Notes: generated by a model from the letters alone, not told the origin. A stretch of 64,000 nt of DNA from Flavobacteriaceae bacterium (GCA_018657955.1 JABHWD010000020.1:194891-258890); one strand, 5' to 3'; positions 9,582-20,079 are shown, counted from the stretch's first letter. Translations and numbers: made by a program.

Positions 9582-10355
9582 TTAGAAGCTATTAAGGAGT
9601 GTGATGTCAGACTTTAAACTATTGTAAAACTTGCTGTCATGATTAATTTCAGAATTAAAGATAGATACGTTTCTAATATATTTATATATAATCTTATAAT
9701 TATCTTCAGAAATATTGCCAGTAATAACTACTGGAATTTCTTCAGGATTAAGTTTTAACTGATCAATAGCAAATAGCAGGTAATAGATTACATCTTCTTT
9801 AGTAGTAAAATTAAATCTATTGTAAAACATTAATTTGTTTTTTAAAAAATAAGTTAATTCCATGTGATTGTCATTGATATTTAAGTATAAGGATGGAGTA
9901 GTTGTGTTCTTCTCATTCAATTTAACTTTCTCAAGAATTATTGACGAATAATGGTTATAGACAAAAGAATTAAATTTCTTAAATATATAGTTGTTAATAT
10001 TAACATATGGTATATATACATTTACACATTCATTGTTAAAAATTCTATCATAGGCAACATAATCATTTTGAAGAATTTTTGAATTAAACTTTAAATAACT
10101 TAAAGCATTATTCTTATCAAAAAGGGCTTCTGGAACTATAGTTGATAGATTATTGTAATGAATAATTTTAACAGATGAGAACCTGTTATTTAATTCATTA
10201 TTCTCTTTAAACCCTTTTTTTAGAGTCTTTAGTAACTCCTTAGGAGTGCTATTTTTAGGTAATGAATATTTTCTAAGGAAATCAATTTCTTTAGAAATTA
10301 GATCAATTATACAAAAAGAAAATCCATTCAAGCTAATATGAATGGACAGTTTCAT
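9582..10355 (-). CDS. DUF3822 family protein
   Basis: Adjacent to rsmD as in other Flavobacteriia; ASKHA-like fold suggested by LxISLNGFSFCIID. Start set at MKLSIHISLNG, which avoids overlap with the upstream gene. Confidence 0.7.
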   Translation of the reverse strand: MKLSIHISLNGFSFCIIDLISKEIDFLRKYSLPKNSTPKELLKTLKKGFKENNELNNRFSSVKIIHYNNLSTIVPEALFDKNNALSYLKFNSKILQNDYVAYDRIFNNECVNVYIPYVNINNYIFKKFNSFVYNHYSSIILEKVKLNEKNTTTPSLYLNINDNHMELTYFLKNKLMFYNRFNFTTKEDVIYYLLFAIDQLKLNPEEIPVVITGNISEDNYKIIYKYIRNVSIFNSEINHDSKFYNSLKSDITLLNSF

Positions 10356-10374
10356 ATTAGAAGTTCTCTCTATT

Positions 10375-11115
10375 CTAGTTTTCTTTTGTATAGTTTTTTG
10401 GCCAGTTTCCATTTGTATTTACTTCATCCATAGATCCTATTTTTAGAGATGGGCCATTAACTCCATCTACTGATTGCACTTGATTTTCTTTAAAAACCAA
10501 ATCAGAGTTTTGATCATACAAAACAACCTTTTTCATAACTTTTGATTCAAAAACTGGAATATTAATTCCATTTTGATTCAAGAAACCTGCTTTAATCTCA
10601 AATTTAGTTGTATTTCTCTTTGCAAATGGAACATACATCATATTTTCAAATCTTCTATCATCACCGAAAAGAGAGTCTTTTACAGAAACAAAACCTAATG
10701 TGTCAACTATGATAATGTCTTTATAAGTTTTGACACCTCCATATCTTTTTGTGAGCTCCCTATCTATAATACTTGAGTCTCTTCGTTGTGTAATAGTAAA
10801 AGAGTCATTTTCAACAAACTTCACAAGACTATCCCAATTGTTTTCAAAGTGATCGTGAATGGTTCTATGTGCTAATTGAGAATCTCTAATGTCTTTTAGG
10901 TTCTTTATTACAGATTGATATCTATAATTTTTAACCTTATCAAAATTAATAACATCTGATATTGAACTATATGTTAGATATGAGAAAATTAAAATAAACA
11001 CCCAAAGACCATAAAGGAGATACTTTTTTTGATTGTCATTAAATTTAGATCTAACTAAGATTACTAAACCTACTGCAATTGGAATTGACAAGAATAAAAA
11101 TATTTTTAACAACAT
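10375..11115 (-). CDS. Conserved hypothetical membrane-anchored protein
   Basis: Intact 246-aa ORF with N-terminal TM segments, upstream of DUF3822/rsmD. Confidence 0.7.
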   Translation of the reverse strand: MLLKIFLFLSIPIAVGLVILVRSKFNDNQKKYLLYGLWVFILIFSYLTYSSISDVINFDKVKNYRYQSVIKNLKDIRDSQLAHRTIHDHFENNWDSLVKFVENDSFTITQRRDSSIIDRELTKRYGGVKTYKDIIIVDTLGFVSVKDSLFGDDRRFENMMYVPFAKRNTTKFEIKAGFLNQNGINIPVFESKVMKKVVLYDQNSDLVFKENQVQSVDGVNGPSLKIGSMDEVNTNGNWPKNYTKEN

Positions 11116-11225
11116 GAAGTAATATTATGGATTTTATTACCAGCAAAACTACAATTTTTTTTTATTTGTAAAAATGATTATTGACAAAAAACATTTATAT
11201 AGAAATATTGACCTAATCTTTTTAA

Positions 11226-11253
11226 TTGATCTGATTATAATTCATTATTTTTG
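11226..11253 (+). promoter_or_regulatory. Promoter of kdsB: -33 TTG and -7 TATTTTTG, 17-bp spacer
   Basis: TTG at 11226-11228 and TATTTTTG at 11246-11253 match the Bacteroidota consensus. Confidence 0.6.
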
Positions 11254-11258
11254 AATTG

Positions 11259-11990
11259 ATGAAAATAACTGCCTTAATACCTGCAAGACTTAACTCATCA
11301 AGGTTTAATGGAAAGCTAATGATGGACCTATGCGGGAAACCGGTAATTACTAGAACCTATGATGCAGCCTTAGCTACTAATTTGTTTTCATCAGTTATTG
11401 TTGTAACAGAAGATTATGAAATTCATGATGAAATTATATCAAATAACGGAAATTCAATATTAATTAAAAAAGAATATAATTCTGGAACTGATAGAATAGC
11501 TGATGCCTGTTGTAAAATAGAGACCGATATAGTTATTAATATTCAAGGAGATGAGCCATTTATAGATAAACAAAGTCTAGATAAACTTGTTAATATATTT
11601 AAAAATGATTCTAAAAATGAAATTAACTATGCATCGCTAATGAAATTAATGAACAACGAGCAGGATATAAATAATCCTAACAATGTCAAGGTTTCTGTTG
11701 ATGATAGTAGTTTTGCAATAAATTTTTCAAGAAAACCTATTTCCAGTATAACAACTTTAAGTGAAGAGGTTTTTTATAAGCATGTTGGAGTATATGCTTA
11801 TAGAAAGGAATGGTTAATGTCATTTGCAAAATTATCTCCAACAAAATTCGAGACTAAAGAAAAAATAGAAGCATTAAGAATTATAGAAAGTGGTTTTCAA
11901 ATTAAAATGGCTGAAACTTTATCTGAATCTATTGGAATTGATACCGAGAAAGATCTTAGCAAGGCTATAGAGATCTGGGGAAATAAATAA
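11259..11990 (+). CDS. kdsB: 3-deoxy-manno-octulosonate cytidylyltransferase
   Basis: IPARLNSSRFNGKLMMDLCGKPVI, VINIQGDEPFID motifs. Confidence 0.93.
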   Translation: MKITALIPARLNSSRFNGKLMMDLCGKPVITRTYDAALATNLFSSVIVVTEDYEIHDEIISNNGNSILIKKEYNSGTDRIADACCKIETDIVINIQGDEPFIDKQSLDKLVNIFKNDSKNEINYASLMKLMNNEQDINNPNNVKVSVDDSSFAINFSRKPISSITTLSEEVFYKHVGVYAYRKEWLMSFAKLSPTKFETKEKIEALRIIESGFQIKMAETLSESIGIDTEKDLSKAIEIWGNK

Positions 11991-11993
11991 AGG

Positions 11994-12554
11994 ATGAAGA
12001 TTATTTCAAGATTAATTTTTTTCAAGGTATTAAGATGGAAGATTACTGGCAATACTGACTTTTCAAATAATTCTGTAAAAAAGGCAGTGGTAATAGCGGC
12101 TCCTCATACCAGTTGGCATGACTTTTACATAGGTGTTTTAGCAAGATCAGCAACAAATATTAAGGCAAAATTTATAGCTAAAAAGGAACTTTTTTTCTTT
12201 CCAATAAATATAATCCTTAAAATACTAGGAGGGGTTCCTGTAGATCGTTCTACAAAACAAAACAAAGTAGATCAAATAGCTGATATGTTTATTGGTAAAA
12301 ATGAATTTAGAATTGCATTATCACCAGAAGGAACAAGGCAAAGAGTTGAAAAATTTAAAACAGGATTTTATTATATTGCTAAAAAAGCAAATGTTCCTAT
12401 AATTATGTTCACTTTAAACTTTAAATCAAAGGAAATCCTGATTTCGAAGCCATTCTATACAACTGATGATGTAGCAATGGATTTTAGTTATATAGAAAGT
12501 TTTTTTGATGGAGTAGAAGGAAAGGTAAAGGAGTTAAGTTTTTACAAGAAATAG
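11994..12554 (+). CDS. 1-acyl-sn-glycerol-3-phosphate acyltransferase family protein
   Basis: APHTSWHDFYIG (HxxxxD acyltransferase box), SPEGTR motif. Confidence 0.85.
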   Translation: MKIISRLIFFKVLRWKITGNTDFSNNSVKKAVVIAAPHTSWHDFYIGVLARSATNIKAKFIAKKELFFFPINIILKILGGVPVDRSTKQNKVDQIADMFIGKNEFRIALSPEGTRQRVEKFKTGFYYIAKKANVPIIMFTLNFKSKEILISKPFYTTDDVAMDFSYIESFFDGVEGKVKELSFYKK

Positions 12555-12579
12555 TTATTTTCCTGTCATATTAATTATA

Positions 12580-13290
12580 TTACTCTTTCATTGAGTGATA
12601 AACGTTTTGAACATCATCATCTTCCTCAATTTTTTCCAGTAATTTTTCAATTTCTATCTTTTCTGCTTCAGCAACTTCTTTAAATGTATTTGGTATTCTA
12701 TCGAATCCAGAAGAAATTATCTCAACATTTCTTTTCTCAAGCTCAGATTGTATTTCTCCAAAACATTCAAAAGGAGCATAAATTAAAATATCATTTCCAT
12801 CAACAAATACTTCTTCAGCACCAAAATCTATAAAATCTAGTTCTATTTCATCCGGATTAATTTCTTCCTTATTAACTTTAAAATTACACGTATGGTCAAA
12901 CATAAAATTAACTGAGCCAGAAGTTCCTAGGCTGCCATCATGTTTATTAAAATAGCTTCTTATATTCGCTACAGTTCTAGTGTTATTGTCAGTAGCGGTT
13001 TCAACTAAAACAGCTACTCCATATGGAGCATATCCTTCAAATAAAATTTCCTTATAGTTTTCTTGATTTTTCTCACTTGCTCTTATTATTGCCCGTTCAA
13101 TATTATCTTTGGGCATATTAGCAGCTTTTGCATTTTGTATTACTGCTCTTAATTTTGAATTTGTAGCCGGATCAGGTCCATCTTCCTTTACAGATATTAC
13201 AATATCTTTGCCAAGTCTAGTAAATGTTTTACTCATCGCTGACCATCTCTTAAGCTTCCGAGCTTTTCTAAATTCAAATGCTCTTCCCAT
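12580..13290 (-). CDS. YebC/PmpR family DNA-binding transcriptional regulator
   Basis: MGRAFEFRKARKLKRWSAMSKTFTRLGKDI, TDNNTRTVANIRSYFNKHDGSLGTSGSVNFMFD. Confidence 0.93.
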   Translation of the reverse strand: MGRAFEFRKARKLKRWSAMSKTFTRLGKDIVISVKEDGPDPATNSKLRAVIQNAKAANMPKDNIERAIIRASEKNQENYKEILFEGYAPYGVAVLVETATDNNTRTVANIRSYFNKHDGSLGTSGSVNFMFDHTCNFKVNKEEINPDEIELDFIDFGAEEVFVDGNDILIYAPFECFGEIQSELEKRNVEIISSGFDRIPNTFKEVAEAEKIEIEKLLEKIEEDDDVQNVYHSMKE

Positions 13291-13291
13291 A

Positions 13292-14368
13292 TTATTTAAA
13301 AGGGGGTTTTATAATGAGTGCTTTAATTAGGTTATTTCTAATATTAATGTAAATAATTGTATTTGTTTTAGCATAACTATTATCTACGAAGCCTAGTCCA
13401 ATAGCTTTTCCAAGACTTGGAGACATTGTTCCAGAAGTAACTCTTCCAATTTTAACTTGATCCTCATCGTAAATTTCGTAATCTTTTCTTGGAATTCCTT
13501 TTTCAATTAATTCAAATCCAATTAGTTTTTTCTTAACTCCATTTTCTTTTTGCTCTTTTAAGATATTATAGCCATTAAATTTCTTTGAAAATTTTGTTAT
13601 CCATGTTAATCCAGCTTCAATAGGGGTAATATTATCTGATAGTTCATTACCGTACAAACAAAATCCCATTTCTAACCTTAAGGTATCCCTCGCAGCTAAT
13701 CCTATGGGCTTTATATTACAGTTTTTACCAACTAGCATGATTTTATCCCAAATTTCTATTAACTGATGGTTTTTGCAATATATTTCAAATCCGCCACAAC
13801 CAGTATATCCAGTATTAGAAACAATAATGTTTTTCTGCCCTGCAAATTTTGTAACTACAAAATTATAATATGATATGGTTGATAGATCATGTGGGGTTAA
13901 TTCTTGAATTGATTGTAATGTTTTAGGACCTTGAATAGATAATAAGGAATATTGATCAGAGACATTTTCCATATTAGCTCCATATGTATTTTTTGATAAC
14001 AAATAGTCCCAATCCTTTTTTATATTACTTGCATTAACTACAAGCATAAACTTTTCATCAGACAGTTTGTATAGTATCATATCATCTACAATACCCCCAG
14101 AATCATTTAAAAGAGCGTTATATTGGGCCTCACCATTTCTTAATATCGAAATATCATTACTAAGACAAAACTGTAATAGTTCTAATGCACCTTTACCAGA
14201 AATAAAGAACTCCCCCATATGTGATACATCAAAAACACCTAGATTATGTTTAACTGTTAAATGCTCAGATTTAATTCCATCGTATTGAATTGGCATTAAA
14301 AAATTTGCAAACTCAACCATTTTAGCTCCAAGCTTAACATGAGAATCAAATAACGCTGTTTTGTTCAT
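13292..14368 (-). CDS. gcvT: Glycine cleavage system aminomethyltransferase GcvT
   Basis: GVFDVSHMGEFFISG, GYTGCGGFEIY, RDTLRLEMGFCLYGNELSDNITPIEAGL. Confidence 0.95.
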   Translation of the reverse strand: MNKTALFDSHVKLGAKMVEFANFLMPIQYDGIKSEHLTVKHNLGVFDVSHMGEFFISGKGALELLQFCLSNDISILRNGEAQYNALLNDSGGIVDDMILYKLSDEKFMLVVNASNIKKDWDYLLSKNTYGANMENVSDQYSLLSIQGPKTLQSIQELTPHDLSTISYYNFVVTKFAGQKNIIVSNTGYTGCGGFEIYCKNHQLIEIWDKIMLVGKNCNIKPIGLAARDTLRLEMGFCLYGNELSDNITPIEAGLTWITKFSKKFNGYNILKEQKENGVKKKLIGFELIEKGIPRKDYEIYDEDQVKIGRVTSGTMSPSLGKAIGLGFVDNSYAKTNTIIYINIRNNLIKALIIKPPFK

Positions 14369-14375
14369 TAAGATG

Positions 14376-15776
14376 CTATATGTCTAAGGAGTTAAACAGT
14401 TCTATAAGTTTTTGATCAGATGGTCTAGGAGCATCCCCAGAGACAATATTCCCATCAGGACCTATAAGAAGAAACCTTGGAATTGAATTTATAACAAATG
14501 CCTTAGTAAATTGTGAATTCCATGCATTATCAGCAAATAATTGAACTCCACCTAGAGACTTTTCTTCTATCATCTGTCTCCATTTATCATAATTATAAAT
14601 AGGTCTATCCTTAACATCAATAGAAATACTTACAAATTCAATGTTTTTATTATGATAAAGAGCTTCAACTTTTTTAAGAGAAGGAATTTCTGCAATACAT
14701 GGTCCACACCAGGTGGCCCATACATCAATATACACATATTTTCCTTTTAAGTCAGAGAGTGAAGTTGTTCCACCTTTATAATTCTCATAGTTTATAAATT
14801 CAGGAGATTTCATTCCTTTCTTTATGACAGAAAGTTTGTTGTATAAATTTGTTAATTCTGATATTTGTGTAGAATCATTAGATAGATTAGTTAAAGTATT
14901 ATAAAGCACTTCATTATTGTCAGATGAGGCTCTTAAGCTGTATTTTCCTTGAAAAACAACATCTTTCTTTATATCACTAGCATTACTTTCAATTAATTTT
15001 TTAAAGTGGCTGTTGGAATTATCTGTCATTTTATCTTCATTTAGGAAATGTGACAGAACAAGTGATTTATAAGATTGAGACATTTGGTAATCATTATTAT
15101 TTATAAAGTTCAGATCTTCCAGAGGTTTCATGAAGTTATCACTATTTACAGGCTCCTTTTTTGCATAAAATTTATAATAAAGCGGATATCGCTGAATCGA
15201 TAATAAATATTTATAATCTATCTCTTTTAGTTCAATAGATTTTAATTCCTCATCAAGGGTTGTATTATTATTTTCAAAAGAATTTAAAAAATCTAGCTCA
15301 CTAGTTTTAGTTTTATTAATATGGTTAATAAAACTATCTTCATCCATTGAATACATTGTTTTATAATCTGTAGGGTTAAGAGATGAATTAAGTGTTTTTG
15401 CGGCTAAATAGTTATTATTAGATGAACCTTCTCCAGAATATGTTAATGATTCATCAAATTCTTTATTATCTATTGAAATCGACAATGAATATCCTGGCTT
15501 TAAGAACATGTTAGTTCTCTCTCTTCCATGAATTAACGTGTAGATGTTTGTAGAAATATTTATTGTATCTAAGAACTCGCCATTTTCATTAAGTCTTATA
15601 GTTTTTTTAACATTAGGGCCAGAAATAACTATTGAATCATTTACTTGATTACTAATAGTTCCAGAAATTTTAACATCAGAGCTATTATTACATGAGAAAA
15701 TAAATATGACAAGAGCTGTGATTATAGGGGTAAAAAGTTTATTATTCATCTTTATTAAATTTTTAATGTACTTCAA
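14376..15776 (-). CDS. TlpA family protein disulfide reductase (lipoprotein)
   Basis: YVYIDVWATWCGPCIAEIPSLKK thioredoxin motif; lipobox FIFSCNN. Confidence 0.88.
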   Translation of the reverse strand: MKYIKNLIKMNNKLFTPIITALVIFIFSCNNSSDVKISGTISNQVNDSIVISGPNVKKTIRLNENGEFLDTINISTNIYTLIHGRERTNMFLKPGYSLSISIDNKEFDESLTYSGEGSSNNNYLAAKTLNSSLNPTDYKTMYSMDEDSFINHINKTKTSELDFLNSFENNNTTLDEELKSIELKEIDYKYLLSIQRYPLYYKFYAKKEPVNSDNFMKPLEDLNFINNNDYQMSQSYKSLVLSHFLNEDKMTDNSNSHFKKLIESNASDIKKDVVFQGKYSLRASSDNNEVLYNTLTNLSNDSTQISELTNLYNKLSVIKKGMKSPEFINYENYKGGTTSLSDLKGKYVYIDVWATWCGPCIAEIPSLKKVEALYHNKNIEFVSISIDVKDRPIYNYDKWRQMIEEKSLGGVQLFADNAWNSQFTKAFVINSIPRFLLIGPDGNIVSGDAPRPSDQKLIELFNSLDI

Positions 15777-15824
15777 ATTTAATTAAATAAAAATACATTG
15801 TTATTTTTATAAAAAAAATAAACA

Positions 15825-17330
15825 GTGAATACATATAAAATTGGTTCAGAGAATATAGATTTAATACTGATTAAAAATATCTTAGATAGTAATGAAAAGA
15901 TAGAGCTTTCAAAAAGTCAGGCTAATATAGTTAATGAATCAAGGGAGTTCTTAGAAAAGAAAATCAATTCCAGTAATGAACCCATATACGGTGTTAACAC
16001 TGGATTTGGCTCACTACACAACATAAAAATAGATTCAAAGCAACTAAATAAACTTCAAGAGAATCTTATAATATCTCATGCTTGTGGAGTAGGGGAAGTA
16101 ATCTCAAATAAGGTTGTTAAAACAATGTTACTTCTTAAAATTATATCGCTTTCTAAAGGATATAGCGGTGTTCATATAAATACAATTAATAGGTTAATTC
16201 TTTTCTATAACGAAGATATTTTTCCTATTATTTACAGTTATGGCTCATTAGGAGCATCAGGAGATTTAGTCCCATTAGCACATCTTTCACTACCTCTTAT
16301 AGGTAAAGGTAAGGTCGAGTATAAAGGGAAAGTTTTTGAAAGCTCAGTAATATTAAACAAATTTAATCTCAAACCTGTAAAATTGTTATCTAAGGAAGGA
16401 CTGGCTCTTTTAAATGGAACACAATTTATGTGTGCATATGCCACATTTTTATTGCTTGAATCATACAAAGTATCGTATTTAGCAGATATAATTTCATCTA
16501 TATCTTTAGATGCTTTCGACTGTAGATATGAGCCATTTGATAAGATATTTAATACTATTAGAAATCACCATGGTCAATCTATTGTTTCAAAACGAATAAA
16601 TGATTTTTCTAAGGGAAGTAAGATTAAAGAGAATAAGAAAGCTAATCTTCAAGACCCATACTCTTTTAGATGTATACCGCAAGTTCATGGAGCAACTCTT
16701 GATACAATTATCTACGCATCAAAAGTAATAACCAATGAGATTAATTCTGTCACAGATAATCCTATAATTTCAGTAAAAGATGACAAGATTATTTCTGGCG
16801 GGAATTTTCATGGACAACCCTTAGCATATATATTAGACTTTTTAAAGATTTCTATTGCTGAATTAGGAAATATATCTGAGAGAAGAATATATAATTTAAT
16901 ATCTGGCAAAAGAGGTTTGCCAGCATTCTTAACACAAGATTCTGGATTAAATTCTGGATTTATGATACCTCAGTATACAGCAGCTAGTATTGTTAGTATA
17001 AATAAACAATTTGCTACTCCAGCTAGTATTGACTCTATTACATCTTCAAACGGTCAAGAAGACCACGTTAGTATGGGCGCTAATTCTGCCATACAATTAA
17101 ATAAAATAGTAGAAAATGTTAAATATATACTAGGAATTGAAATATTTACAGCAGCACAGGCATTAGAGTTTAGAAAACCATTAAAATCTTCAAGAACGAT
17201 AGAAAAATTACTTAGTGATTATAGAAAACATGTGAGATTTATTAAAAAAGACGAAGTAATGCATGATCACATTATTTCATCATTAAATTTTATAGACAAG
17301 TTAAATATTGACGACAAATTAATTGTCTGA
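15825..17330 (+). CDS. hutH: Histidine ammonia-lyase / aromatic amino acid lyase (GTG start)
   Basis: YGVNTGFGSLHNI, GSLGASGDLVPLAHLSLPLIGKG (MIO Ala-Ser-Gly), NGTQ, QDPYSFRCIPQVHGA. Confidence 0.88.
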   Translation: MNTYKIGSENIDLILIKNILDSNEKIELSKSQANIVNESREFLEKKINSSNEPIYGVNTGFGSLHNIKIDSKQLNKLQENLIISHACGVGEVISNKVVKTMLLLKIISLSKGYSGVHINTINRLILFYNEDIFPIIYSYGSLGASGDLVPLAHLSLPLIGKGKVEYKGKVFESSVILNKFNLKPVKLLSKEGLALLNGTQFMCAYATFLLLESYKVSYLADIISSISLDAFDCRYEPFDKIFNTIRNHHGQSIVSKRINDFSKGSKIKENKKANLQDPYSFRCIPQVHGATLDTIIYASKVITNEINSVTDNPIISVKDDKIISGGNFHGQPLAYILDFLKISIAELGNISERRIYNLISGKRGLPAFLTQDSGLNSGFMIPQYTAASIVSINKQFATPASIDSITSSNGQEDHVSMGANSAIQLNKIVENVKYILGIEIFTAAQALEFRKPLKSSRTIEKLLSDYRKHVRFIKKDEVMHDHIISSLNFIDKLNIDDKLIV

Positions 17331-19859
17331 GGTCTTAGATTCTTTAAGTTTTGAAGTTTTTAAGAGAAGTTTTTCAGATCCTTTTTTATGATCTATATGA
17401 ATTATATCCCCTTCATTAATTTTTGATTTAAGTATTTCTTCTGCAATTAAATCTTCTAAATATTTTTGAATAGCTCTTTTAAGAGGTCTAGCTCCATAAT
17501 CTTTGTCAAATCCTTTTTCAGATAAAAAATCCTTAGCTTTTTTTGTAAGTTTAATCTTATATCCTAATTCAGTTATTCTTTCATAAAGCTTTTCTAATTC
17601 TATGTCAATAATTTTATGAATTTCATTGATAGATAAATTGTTAAATATTACAATTTCATCTATCCTGTTTAAGAATTCTGGAGCAAACTTCTTTTTTAAA
17701 GCATTAGTTATGGTTTTTTTATTTAATGTTGATTCTTGAGATTTTTTTGCAGATGTTCCAAAACCTACACCTACACCAAAATCTTGTATTTTTTTAACAC
17801 CAATATTAGAAGTCATTATTATAATAGTATTAGTAAAATCGATTTTTCTGCCAACACTATCTGTTAAGCATCCATCATCAAAAACCTGTAAAAGCATATT
17901 AAAAATATCTGGATGTGCTTTTTCTATCTCATCAAGTAATAACACTGAATAAGGCTTTCTACGAATTTTTTCAGTTAATTGTCCGCCTTCTTCATAACCT
18001 ACATATCCAGGAGGAGCTCCAACAAGTCTAGATATGGTAAATTTCTCCATATATTCACTCATATCTACTCTAATTAACGCTTCTTCATTATCAAATAGTT
18101 CTGTTGCAAGAATTTTGGCTAGCTGAGTTTTTCCTACACCAGTTTGACCGAGAAAAATAAAAGAACCTATAGGTTTTTTTGGATCTTTTAGGCCTGCTCT
18201 ATTGCGTTGAATTGATTTAACTACCTTATCAACTGCATCATCTTGCCCAATAACCTTACCCTTGATAATACTTGACAGTATTGATAATTTATTAAGTTCA
18301 GTTTCTTTAACTCTATTTAATGGTATACCGGTCATCATTGATACTACATCAGCAATATTTTCTTCTGTAACAATTTGCTTATTCTTTTTGCATTCTTCCT
18401 CCCATTCAGATTGCTCTATTAAGAGCTTTGATTCTAGTGTCTTTTCTTTATCTCTTAGCTTTGCCGCTTCCTCGTATTTTTGATTTTTAACAGATAAATT
18501 CTTTTTAGATTGGACTTCCTCTAAATCCAATTCTAAATCAGTGATATGTTTTGGGACATTAATATTAATGATATGAACTCTTGATCCTGCTTCATCCAAA
18601 GCATCTATTGCCTTATCTGGCAAATATCTGTCTGTCATATATCTAGAAGTTAATTTTACACATGCCAGAATAGCTTCTTCAGAATAGCTTACATTATGAT
18701 GTTCTTCATACTTTTCTTTAATGTTCTTTAATATTTCAATAGTTTCATTAATACTTGTAGGTTGAACTATTATTTTTTGAAATCTTCTTTCAAGTGCACC
18801 ATCTTTTTCGATCGAGTTCCTATATTCATCTAATGTTGTAGCTCCAATACATTGAACTTCTCCTCTTGCAAGCGCTGGTTTAAACATATTTGATGCATCT
18901 AAACTTCCTGTGGCACCACCAGCACCAACTATTGTGTGGATCTCATCTATAAATAGAATAATATTTGTGTTTTTCTCTAGCTCATTCATTACAGCCTTCA
19001 TCCTTTCTTCAAATTGTCCTCTATATTTTGTTCCTGCTACCAGGCTTGCTAAATCTAAAGAAACTATTCTTTTATTATAGAGAACCCTTGAAACCTTCTT
19101 TTCTACTATTCTAATAGCTAAACCTTCAGCTATAGCAGATTTACCAACACCTGGTTCACCTATTAATAATGGATTGTTTTTCTTACGTCTACTTAATATT
19201 TGCGAAACCCTTTGTATTTCTAAATCTCTTCCTATTATTGGATCTAAATTCTTGTTTTCAGCTGAAAGCGTGAGATCCTTCCCAAAATTATCTAGAACAG
19301 GAGTCGTAGATTTTTTATTCTGTTTTGTTTTAAGACTTGGCTTAATTACAGGATCATTTTCATAGTGTTTAGTTTCATCACTACTTTTTTGGGATTCAGG
19401 AGTAGAGGATTCTTCATCTGCTATCAAAGACTTAAATTCTTCTTTTACTGTACTGTAGCTAACTTCAAGTTTATTTAAAATCTTAGTAGTGGGATCATTC
19501 TCGTTTCTAAGAATACATAATAAAAGATGGCCAGTATTAATTATAGAACTTTGAAATAATTTAGCTTCTAAAAAGGTTGTTTTAAGGGCTCTCTCTGCTT
19601 GACGTGTTAAATGAAGGTTCTTCTTTGAACTACTTTTAGTATTATCAAAGTCAACAGGATTTAGTGACTCAATTTTTTTCCTTAAACTATTTAAATCAAC
19701 ATCTAAGAAATTTAAAATCTCTATAGCTTTTCCTTCTCCACTTCTAATCAAACCTAATACCAAATGTTCTGTACCAATAAAATCATGCCCTAATCTCAAG
19801 GCTTCTTCTTTACTATAAGTAATCACATCTTTTACTCTTGGAGAAAAATTATCATCCAT
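17319..19859 (-). CDS. clpC: ATP-dependent Clp protease ATP-binding subunit ClpC
   Basis: Double ClpN, two AAA domains (GEPGVGKSAIAEGLA, GQTGVGKTQLAK), UVR region. Confidence 0.95.
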   Translation of the reverse strand: MDDNFSPRVKDVITYSKEEALRLGHDFIGTEHLVLGLIRSGEGKAIEILNFLDVDLNSLRKKIESLNPVDFDNTKSSSKKNLHLTRQAERALKTTFLEAKLFQSSIINTGHLLLCILRNENDPTTKILNKLEVSYSTVKEEFKSLIADEESSTPESQKSSDETKHYENDPVIKPSLKTKQNKKSTTPVLDNFGKDLTLSAENKNLDPIIGRDLEIQRVSQILSRRKKNNPLLIGEPGVGKSAIAEGLAIRIVEKKVSRVLYNKRIVSLDLASLVAGTKYRGQFEERMKAVMNELEKNTNIILFIDEIHTIVGAGGATGSLDASNMFKPALARGEVQCIGATTLDEYRNSIEKDGALERRFQKIIVQPTSINETIEILKNIKEKYEEHHNVSYSEEAILACVKLTSRYMTDRYLPDKAIDALDEAGSRVHIININVPKHITDLELDLEEVQSKKNLSVKNQKYEEAAKLRDKEKTLESKLLIEQSEWEEECKKNKQIVTEENIADVVSMMTGIPLNRVKETELNKLSILSSIIKGKVIGQDDAVDKVVKSIQRNRAGLKDPKKPIGSFIFLGQTGVGKTQLAKILATELFDNEEALIRVDMSEYMEKFTISRLVGAPPGYVGYEEGGQLTEKIRRKPYSVLLLDEIEKAHPDIFNMLLQVFDDGCLTDSVGRKIDFTNTIIIMTSNIGVKKIQDFGVGVGFGTSAKKSQESTLNKKTITNALKKKFAPEFLNRIDEIVIFNNLSINEIHKIIDIELEKLYERITELGYKIKLTKKAKDFLSEKGFDKDYGARPLKRAIQKYLEDLIAEEILKSKINEGDIIHIDHKKGSEKLLLKTSKLKESKTSDN

Positions 19860-20031
19860 TAAATTAAATTTTAATAAATGTAGGGATTCTTATATTCTTA
19901 AGCAATATGTAATTATAATATTTACAACAATTTCTGTGGTATAATTATAACATAATTTATTCTACAAATAATTGTTAATAAAAAACACTTTTTTATCATC
20001 ATTTTAACCTTATTTCATAGGTTAAATTAAT

Positions 20032-20039
20032 TATATTTG
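20032..20039 (+). promoter_or_regulatory. -7 box TATATTTG upstream of gyrA
   Basis: Exact TAnnTTTG match, about 40 bp before the gyrA ATG. Confidence 0.5.
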
Positions 20040-20079
20040 TTGTATAGAATTTATAAGCAAAAATTAAAGACAATTATAT

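Noticed and set aside
19900-20000. AT-rich near-palindromes (taattataa...ttataa) upstream of gyrA
   Set aside because: Low-complexity A/T sequence where self-complementarity is expected by chance.
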